From NCBI GenBank assembly GCA_001464385.1, contig LNFB01000159.1, positions 1 to 63,462 on the forward strand: a stretch of 63,462 bases of DNA, in the 5' to 3' direction. This DNA comes from Deltaproteobacteria bacterium Ga0077550 (GTDB taxonomy: Bacteria > Myxococcota_A > Polyangia > Nannocystales > Nannocystaceae). Every line of letters starts with the position of its first letter. Position 1 is the first letter of the stretch. The position numbers and the translations under genes were made by a program. Under the pieces are notes generated by a model that saw nothing but the letters and a program-made list of their open reading frames with translations, did not search any database and was not told the origin of the DNA. Positions 58,265-63,462 of this stretch are shown piece after piece.

Positions 58265-59083
58265 TCAGCGCGGCCGGCAGAACGCGGCGAGCACCACGGC
58301 CGCGGCCGCCGAGACGTTCAGCGACGCGAGCTGGCCGGCCCGCTCGATCGTGACCTGGAAGTCGCAGAGCTCGCGGGTCAGCCGGCGCAGGCCCGCATGC
58401 TCGCCGCCGAGCACGAGCACGAGCCGACGGGGCAGCTTGTCGGGCGCGGCGGCCTCGTGCAACGGCATGCCCCCCTCCGCGACCGCGCCGACGATCCACA
58501 TCTCGGCGTCGCGGCACTGGCCGAGGGCCCGCGCGAGGTTGACGACCTGCGCCATCGCGACCCGCTCGGTCGCGCCCGCGGAGGCGCGCACGGCCGCCGG
58601 CGACAGCGGGGCCGTGCCGTCCTTGGGCCAGAAGACGCCGCCGGCCCCGAAGAACTCGGCCGACCGCAGGATCGCCCCGAGGTTGTGCGGATCGACGACG
58701 CCGTCGAGGGCGACGAGGATGTCCGGCGCGGGGGCGAGGAGGTCCTCGAGGTCGACGAGGGCGGGCGGGGTCGCGACGGCGACGACGCCCTTGGTCGGGC
58801 CGTCGACGCTGACGCGGGCGAGCGTGGGCGCATCGACCACGCGGATCTCGATGCCGAGGTCCGCGGCCCGGGCGACGACCGGCTCGTCGCGGCGGTGCTC
58901 GAGGACGAGGATGCGGCGTACGCGGCCCGGCGCCGCGTCGAGGAGCTCGGCGATCGCACGGCCGCCGGCGACGACGTGGTTGCCGTCGCTGCCACCACGA
59001 CCACCACCGCCGCCACCGCCACCGCTGCTGGGGGCCTGGCCGTCGCGGCGCTTCTGCCCTGGATCACGGCGCGGCTTGGACAA
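58265..59083 (-). CDS. rlmB: 23S rRNA 2'-O-ribose methyltransferase, RlmB/SpoU type
   Basis: A 272-residue SPOUT enzyme using S-adenosylmethionine, for which 23S rRNA G2251 is the RlmB target. The knotted domain shows motif 1 DPHNLGAILRSAEFFGAGGV, motif 2 LVLGGEHAGLRR and motif 3 ASLNVSAAAAVVL. The N-terminal substrate-binding domain starts at about residue 35 (NHVVAGGRAIAELL) after a Lys/Arg-rich tail and an eight-Gly run. The start is a TTG at 59083, overlapping the LpoA-like stop by 20 bases; the tail makes the exact start uncertain. Other SpoU relatives methylate tRNA. Confidence 0.88.
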   Translation of the reverse strand: MSKPRRDPGQKRRDGQAPSSGGGGGGGGRGGSDGNHVVAGGRAIAELLDAAPGRVRRILVLEHRRDEPVVARAADLGIEIRVVDAPTLARVSVDGPTKGVVAVATPPALVDLEDLLAPAPDILVALDGVVDPHNLGAILRSAEFFGAGGVFWPKDGTAPLSPAAVRASAGATERVAMAQVVNLARALGQCRDAEMWIVGAVAEGGMPLHEAAAPDKLPRRLVLVLGGEHAGLRRLTRELCDFQVTIERAGQLASLNVSAAAAVVLAAFCRPR

Positions 59084-60767
59084 CGAGCCTGCCCCCCTGC
59101 ACCTTCACGAGGACGACCGGGGCCTCGCGGGCCTCCGCGCCGTCGTAGGCCAGGCTCAGCGCCCGATGGACGAGCAGGGCCTGGTCGGGGGGAGGCACGC
59201 CCTCGGCCGCCCGGTACGCGGCCGCAAAGGACTCGGCCGCCGGGGTCGTGGCCGCCGTGGGCGCGACGATCATGTTCGCCAGGACGTCGTGCCCGGCCCC
59301 GGCCTCGACGTCGGAGATGCCCTCGGCGGTCGCGAGGACCAGGGGACCGCCCTTCGATCCTGGGCCCTTGCCGTCGCGCGCGAGCTGGCGGACCAGCATC
59401 TCGGTGCGCGAGGCCTGATCGGCGACGAGCACGGCGGTGCGCGCGTCGAGGGACTTCACGATCGGATCGGTGAAGGCGGCGAAGCTCGTGGTGTCGAGGG
59501 GATACACGATGAGCACCGGCGCGTTGGCCTTGCCGAGCCGCGCGATCGCGGCGGCCTGGGCCCGCTTGCCATACGTGCTGTCGGGCGCGAACACGATGAC
59601 GCGCTTGGCGTCGCGCGACACGGCGACGTCGACGAGGGCCGCGACGCGGCGCTCGAGGGTCGGGGCCGCGCCGGTGACGTCGCCCACGGGCTCACCGGGC
59701 GTGAGCACGCGGACCGACGCGCCCAGCCGTGCCCGCGCCGCGCGGACGGCCGCGGGCCCGATCGGCCCGACGATCACCGTCGCGCCGCTGGCGACCAGCG
59801 CGGCCGCACCGTCCGCGGCCGCGGCCGCGTCGGCCCCCGCGTCGTGCCACAGCACCTCGCCGATCTGCGGGTGGCTCGGGCCGAGCAGCGCGACCGTGGC
59901 GGTGGCGGCCGCGAGCTGCGTGTCGGCGAGGGCCGCGAGCGGCCCGGTGCGCGGCAGCAGGATCCCGATGCGCTGCGGCGCGGCCCGGCACCGGGAGATC
60001 CACGGCGCAGCGTCGGCCGGCACGCCGAGCCCCGCGAGGCCCTCGAGGCACGCCCGCGCGGCGCCCTGCTCTGCGGCGGCCGCGAGCGCGGTGGCCTTGG
60101 GGCCGAGCGTGGTCGCGAGCGCGGCGGCGCGGCGCTGGGCGAAGGCCGCGGCGGCGTCGTCGACCTCGATCGTCGCGCGCCACCGGACCAGGGCCGCGAG
60201 CGCCTCGGGTCGACCGGCGCGATCGAGGGCGATCGCCCGCAGCGCGGCCTCCTCGCTCGGGATCAGCACGCCCTCGCGCCGCAGCGCGGGCTCGTCGATC
60301 GCGGCGAGGGCCCGGGCCGCGTCCCCGCTGCGGACCAGGGCGCGCGCGCGCACGAGGGCCAGGGCCGAGATCGCGTCGGGCGGTGACTCGGGGGTCGACG
60401 CGGCGAGGACCTGATCGACCATCGAGATCGCCCCGGCGTCGTCGCCGTTGACGTAGGCGTGCTGGGCCTTGGCGTGGACGCCCCACAGGCGCAGCTCGAA
60501 GGGCGGGCCCGCGGACAGCAGGCGATCCGCCGCCGCCGCGGTCGCGGCCGATCCGGCGTCCGCGGCCACGGCAGCCTGCAGCTCGGACCACGCGTCGGCG
60601 AAGGCGGGGTCGACCTCGGTGGGTGCCCCGCGGAAGTCCCCGAGGTACCGCGGCGCCTGGGTCCCGTCGCCACCTGCGCGGGTCGTGCGACAGCTCGGGA
60701 TCGCCAGGGTCACCAGGGCGGCCAGGACGCATCCCCGCCGCCGCGCTCGTCGTGCCAGCACACGCAT
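59064..60767 (-). CDS. LpoA/LppC-like lipoprotein (periplasmic-binding fold)
   Basis: A 567-residue exported protein with signal peptide (GCVLAALVTLAIPSC). Residues about 40-235 are helical and TPR-like. Residues about 240-567 have a type 1 periplasmic-binding fold: RIGILLPRTGPLAALADTQLAA, VIVGPIGPAAVRAAR, RVIVFAPDSTYGKRAQAAAI and a late QALLVHRALSLAYDGAE. This two-domain layout is that of LpoA, the outer-membrane activator of penicillin-binding protein 1A; such binding folds also occur in amino-acid transporter receptors. ATG 60767 lies 8 nt after a TATGGT box (60776-60781). It overlaps rlmB. Confidence 0.78.
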   Translation of the reverse strand: MRVLARRARRRGCVLAALVTLAIPSCRTTRAGGDGTQAPRYLGDFRGAPTEVDPAFADAWSELQAAVAADAGSAATAAAADRLLSAGPPFELRLWGVHAKAQHAYVNGDDAGAISMVDQVLAASTPESPPDAISALALVRARALVRSGDAARALAAIDEPALRREGVLIPSEEAALRAIALDRAGRPEALAALVRWRATIEVDDAAAAFAQRRAAALATTLGPKATALAAAAEQGAARACLEGLAGLGVPADAAPWISRCRAAPQRIGILLPRTGPLAALADTQLAAATATVALLGPSHPQIGEVLWHDAGADAAAAADGAAALVASGATVIVGPIGPAAVRAARARLGASVRVLTPGEPVGDVTGAAPTLERRVAALVDVAVSRDAKRVIVFAPDSTYGKRAQAAAIARLGKANAPVLIVYPLDTTSFAAFTDPIVKSLDARTAVLVADQASRTEMLVRQLARDGKGPGSKGGPLVLATAEGISDVEAGAGHDVLANMIVAPTAATTPAAESFAAAYRAAEGVPPPDQALLVHRALSLAYDGAEAREAPVVLVKVQGGRLVVQAAP

Positions 60768-60864
60768 GCGCGCCCACCATAGGCGGGGGTGCACCGCGGG
60801 GGGAAAAGAGTGGCGCATCGGAGCCGTCGGGGATCCTCCGGCGCCATGGTATATGAACCGGCGC

Positions 60865-62181
60865 ATGAGCGGACGCGACGAGCAGGACGCCCCCGACGCC
60901 GGATTCGGCGAGTCGAGCCGCTATGCGGCGCACCTCGACCGGGGCTGGGCGCTGCTCGACCGCGGCGATCTCGAGGCCGCACGCACCTCGGTGCAGCACG
61001 CGCAGGACGTCCGCCCCGACGACCCCGACGCCGCGCTGCTCCTCGGCGCGATCGCGCTGGCGGAGGGCAACGCGACCGAGGCGCTGCGCTGCTACGACCG
61101 GGCGATCGAGCTCGACCCCGAGTACCTCGAGCCCTACGCCGCGGCCGCGGCCGTGTGCCTCTACGATCTCGACGACGCGGTCCGGGGCCTGCGCTACGCC
61201 ACCGAGGCCCTCGAGGTCGAGGACCTCGCGCCGCTCGAGCTCATCGATCTGAACCTGCTGGCGGCCGAGTGCGAGCTGGTCGGCGACGACATCCGCGGCG
61301 CGCACGAGCGCCTCTCGGGCCTGCCGGAGACCGCGGTGCTCGAGGCCGCGCTCGAGCTGGCGAGCGCCGGCGGCGAGGTCGGCCCCGACGACGATCCGGT
61401 CCGCGTCGCGGCCCACGAGTTCCTCGCGCTCGACGGCGAGGGCGAGCTGCTCGAGGACGAGGAGCGCGTCGAGCGGGGCCAGCGGGCGTTGGGCCTCGCG
61501 CTGCGGCTGTCTCAGCTCCGCATGGATTCCCGGCTCGAGGCGCCCGCCCACGATCTCCTGCGCAAGCTCGTCGAGTGGTTCCCGCGGGATCCCGAGGGGT
61601 GGAGCCTGCTGGCCGAGATCGAATTCCGTCGCAAGGATCTCGCCGAGTCCGCGCGCGCCGGCACGAAGACGCTCGAGCTCGACACCGAGGCGCCCCTGCC
61701 CGACTTCGTGCCCTCGCCCGCGGTGGTGCACCGACGCATCGTCGGCACGCTCGCGCACTGCGGCGAGGCGAAGCTCGCGGCGCTCGTCGAGCGCGAGCGG
61801 GCGCCGGTGATCCTGGTCCGCGATCTGCCGCCGGTGGAGCTGGTGCTCGAGGGCACCAGCCCGCGCGTCGCCGTGATCGCGACGGCGGCTCGGGATCCGG
61901 ATCCGGACGCGGACCCCGATGTCGCGCCGACGCTCACGGGGCTCGTGGTGTATCGGAAGAACCTCGCGCGGTTCGTGCGGGACGCGGATGGGTTCGACGA
62001 GGAGCTGCGGTACGCGGTGCTCGACGAGCTGGCGTTGTTCTTCGGGTTGTCGGCGCGGGCGCGGCGGAACCTCGGGTTGGATCCGTCGCTGGCTCCCGAG
62101 CCGCCGGTGCGGGGCGATGAGTCGCTGATCGACGCGAAGCCGCGGCGACGCAAGGGTCTGGCGCGCAAGCGGAAGGACTGA
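60865..62181 (+). CDS. TPR protein with an inactive zincin (DUF1025-like) domain
   Basis: A protein of about 438 residues. Residues about 15-150 are TPR repeats (LDRGWALLDRGDLEAARTSV, LGAIALAEGNATEALRCYDR). The C-terminal 110 residues follow the zinicin-like metallopeptidase pattern: ILVRDLPPVELVLEG, TLTGLVVYRKNLARFV, then YAVLDELALFFGLSARARR. In the family the last segment is LLHExGHHFGLS; here both zinc histidines are replaced (Asp and Phe), so it is probably not a peptidase. The ATG at 60865 is used because a TATATG -10-like box covers the earlier ATG at 60853. The tail is very basic. Confidence 0.75.
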   Translation: MSGRDEQDAPDAGFGESSRYAAHLDRGWALLDRGDLEAARTSVQHAQDVRPDDPDAALLLGAIALAEGNATEALRCYDRAIELDPEYLEPYAAAAAVCLYDLDDAVRGLRYATEALEVEDLAPLELIDLNLLAAECELVGDDIRGAHERLSGLPETAVLEAALELASAGGEVGPDDDPVRVAAHEFLALDGEGELLEDEERVERGQRALGLALRLSQLRMDSRLEAPAHDLLRKLVEWFPRDPEGWSLLAEIEFRRKDLAESARAGTKTLELDTEAPLPDFVPSPAVVHRRIVGTLAHCGEAKLAALVERERAPVILVRDLPPVELVLEGTSPRVAVIATAARDPDPDADPDVAPTLTGLVVYRKNLARFVRDADGFDEELRYAVLDELALFFGLSARARRNLGLDPSLAPEPPVRGDESLIDAKPRRRKGLARKRKD

Positions 62182-62244
62182 GGCGGCGGACTCGGGCGTC
62201 GGCCGCGGCCATCGCCGCATTCGTGCGGCATGCGGATCGAATGG

Positions 62245-62320
62245 TGCCTGGGGAGGGACTCGAACCCTCAACCTGCCGGGTCTGAGCCGGCCGCCTCTAC
62301 CAGAATTGGGCTACCCAGGC
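62245..62320 (-). tRNA. tRNA with CAG anticodon (Leu-type) and short variable loop
   Basis: A 76-nt class I cloverleaf: acceptor GCCTGGG/CCCAGGC with discriminator A, D arm GCCC...GGC, anticodon stem GCCGG/CCGGC with loop CTCAGAC (anticodon CAG at 62282-62284, U33 present), variable loop AGGTT of 5 nt, T arm GAGGG-TTCGAGT-CCCTC. By codon it would read CUG as leucine, but bacterial leucine tRNAs have a long variable arm. CCA is not encoded. The D and T arms are almost the same as in the next tRNA gene. Confidence 0.75.
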
Positions 62321-62325
62321 ATGGG

Positions 62326-62399
62326 TGGACGGAGAGGGATTCGAACCCTCAACCTCGTGGCTCTCGACCACGCGCCTCTACCAATTGGGCCATCCGTCC
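62326..62399 (-). tRNA. tRNA with GAG-like anticodon, C33 and short variable loop
   Basis: A 74-nt class I cloverleaf: acceptor GGACGGA/TCCGTCC with discriminator A, D arm GCCC...GGC, anticodon stem CGTGG/CCACG with loop TCGAGAG, variable loop AGGTT, T arm GAGGG-TTCGAAT-CCCTC. By standard numbering the anticodon is GAG (Leu), but position 33 is C instead of the universal U. Reading the anticodon after the T would give CGA (Ser). Both would normally have a long variable arm. Only 5 bp separate it from the CAG gene, to which it is clearly related. Confidence 0.65.
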
Positions 62400-62410
62400 A
62401 GAGCTCTCGG

Positions 62411-62483
62411 TGCGGCGTCGAGGATTCGAACCTCGGACCTCCCGATTCGTAGTCGGGTGCTCTCTCCGCTGAGCTAACGCCGC
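62411..62483 (-). tRNA. tRNA-Arg (ACG)
   Basis: A normal 73-nt cloverleaf: acceptor GCGGCGT/ACGCCGC with A73, D arm GCTC...GAGC, anticodon stem CCCGA/TCGGG with loop CTACGAA (anticodon ACG, U33 present), variable AGGTC, T arm CGAGG-TTCGAAT-CCTCG. Being first in transcription order, it is probably cotranscribed with the two odd tRNA genes. A34 is expected to be edited to inosine. CCA is not encoded. The 277 bases between it and the next gene hold nothing recognisable. Confidence 0.92.
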
Positions 62484-62760
62484 GAGGATTCGCGCGCAGC
62501 CGAGGCGGTGCGTACGACGACGCGCTATGACGCGAGTCGTCGCATGCAGGCCCAGACACGCGCGAGCGCTCGCCGAGGCCGTCACGAATGGACGGCTTCG
62601 AAGGCTCTCGTTGCCCTGAACTCGCCGAATTCAGCCCCGCAGGGGGCTCTCACTCGCCCAACTGGCGAGTCACGCCACGCTACGAAGGCGCAGCCCGGTC
62701 ACGCGCAGGCGTCGAAGCAGCCGACGGCCGCGCGTACGCTGGCTGTGATAGTGCCTGCCC

Positions 62761-63201
62761 ATGGGCCACATCTGTGTCGCCGGGGTCACCTTTGCCATCG
62801 AGCGCGCCGTGATGGTCGCGTACCACTGCGCGTCGCCGGAGGCCGACTGGAATCTCGCGCTCGCGCGTGAGGGGCGTTCGCTGTGGCTGGCCGGCACCGT
62901 CGTGCCGGGACCGACCACGATCGATGCGCTCGACGAGGCGGAGGTCTCCGTCGACCTGCGGTCGCTCGACGAGGTGATCGGCGAGCTGCTCGGTCGCGCG
63001 GTCACGCTCTATCCCAACGGGCAGCTCGTGTGTGCGCTGAAGCTTCGGCTCGCACGGACTCCGCGGGGTGTTCGGTTCGCGGGCGAGTGCGAGTGCGACT
63101 GGGACCGCGAGCTCGGCACGTTCGAGGCGGCGGGACCGATCGCATTGGCGATCGAGCTCGACGTCGAGGTCGAGGCGCTCCATCCGGGGCGCCTGCCCTG
63201 A
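62761..63201 (+). CDS. Hypothetical protein
   Basis: A soluble protein of up to 146 residues with no family I recognise. It contains VAYHCASPEADWNLALAREG, a Trp-Leu-Ala-Gly strand, an alternating strand GVRFAGECECDWDRELG and an acidic C-terminus. An internal ATG at 62812 (MVAYHCASP) is an equally good start. It lies just upstream of a sigma-factor-like fragment and might be a remnant or partner of it. Codon use is like its neighbours. Confidence 0.5.
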   Translation: MGHICVAGVTFAIERAVMVAYHCASPEADWNLALAREGRSLWLAGTVVPGPTTIDALDEAEVSVDLRSLDEVIGELLGRAVTLYPNGQLVCALKLRLARTPRGVRFAGECECDWDRELGTFEAAGPIALAIELDVEVEALHPGRLP

Positions 63202-63204
63202 GGG

Positions 63205-63460
63205 GCTGCGGTATCTGCGGACCGAGGTCCGCGCCGAGGTCGCCCGCCTGCGCGAGCAGCTCGCCCCCGACGAGCGTTCCCTGATCATCCTGCGCCTGGA
63301 TCGACGGCTGTCGTGGGACGCGATCGCACGGATCCTCGCCGAGGACGCCGAGCCGGACGCGGAGGCCCTCGAGCGTGACGCGGCGCGGCTTCGCAAACGC
63401 TACGAGCGCATCAAGCGTCGCCTCCGTGAGCTGGCCAAGCCGCTCGTCGCCGATGGATGA
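63205..63460 (+). pseudogene. Sigma-70 region 4-like fragment
   Basis: About 84 residues read LRTEVRAEVARLREQLAPDE, then RSLIILRLDRRLSWDAIARIL, an Ala/Glu-rich stretch, and KRYERIKRRLRELA, ending at TGA 63458-63460. This matches the helix-turn-helix region 4 of ECF-type sigma factors common in this lineage. The N-terminal region 2 that binds core polymerase is missing: the upstream frame is nonsense and there is no ATG, GTG or TTG between the previous stop and the domain (a CTG at 63208 is the only near-start). It is either a truncated gene or the end of a frameshifted one. Confidence 0.45.
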
Positions 63461-63462
63461 CC

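Noticed and set aside
62230..62472. An 80-codon frame containing RDSNPQP repeats
   Set aside because: It is the antisense of the three tRNA genes; RDSNPQP peptides are a familiar artefact of reading tRNA T arms as protein.

Overview
The window is one block of very GC-rich DNA (gene third positions are almost all G or C) with tightly packed genes. No insertion sequence, prophage or CRISPR array is visible. The gene content points to a myxobacterium (Myxococcota), most likely near Nannocystaceae. The clues are many predicted lipoproteins with Thr/Gly/Ser/Asp-rich linkers and Cys-rich bodies, a MopE-type CNGxDDDCDG protein, thrombospondin-3 repeats, TonB proteins with an AgmX/PglI-like C-terminal domain, an FHA-AAA+ regulator, a DUF4266/DUF3570 pair and a 3552-residue TPR protein. 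The taxonomy is inferred from content, not from a marker-gene tree.

Layout. 1-8266: a type II/IV secretion ATPase N-domain protein, HMG-CoA lyase plus flavin reductase, a CapA-type protein, lipoproteins and one frameshifted gene. 8316-13003: uvrA, an SDR oxidoreductase, a Cys-rich lipoprotein and tRNA-Leu(UAA). 13045-23982: a long minus-strand run, efp, epmA, a TonB-like gene, a TPR lipoprotein, a second tonB, exbB, exbD, exbD, a giant TSP3 lipoprotein and a membrane protein; it looks like an energised envelope complex sharing transcription with the EF-P modification genes. 24137-27980: an Rrf2 regulator and a cysteine biosynthesis operon (CysK, E1-like enzyme, CysO-like sulfur carrier, CysM, JAMM protease) that uses a protein thiocarboxylate as sulfur donor. 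28058-38755: a lipoprotein flanked by a broken copy of the JAMM gene 3' end, Nudix, a DUF507/ETF-like/ATP-grasp operon, cca, an outer-membrane cluster with DUF4266/DUF3570, and a trypsin-like protease. 39196-45842: polA, an AI-2E-type permease, LapB-like and LapA-like proteins and a MopE-like lipoprotein. 46048-62181: an FHA-AAA+ regulator, a strong bidirectional terminator, the giant TPR gene, rlmB, an LpoA-like lipoprotein and a TPR protein ending in a dead zincin domain. 62245-63460: three tRNA genes, an unknown protein and a sigma region 4 fragment.

The most unusual observations are: (i) the thiocarboxylate cysteine operon whose carrier ends in Gly-Gly-Arg and so should need trimming by the linked JAMM protease; (ii) two tRNA genes with leucine-type anticodons but short class I variable loops; (iii) a tandem duplication of the lapB-like ribosome-binding site and start that creates a 16-codon leader ORF; (iv) a recurring TAnnnT -10 box 6-8 nt upstream of start codons, suggesting leaderless mRNAs; (v) several domains that have lost their catalytic or contact residues (PolA proofreading, GAFTGA, HExxH). 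Everything here comes from reading the sequence; no database search was run.
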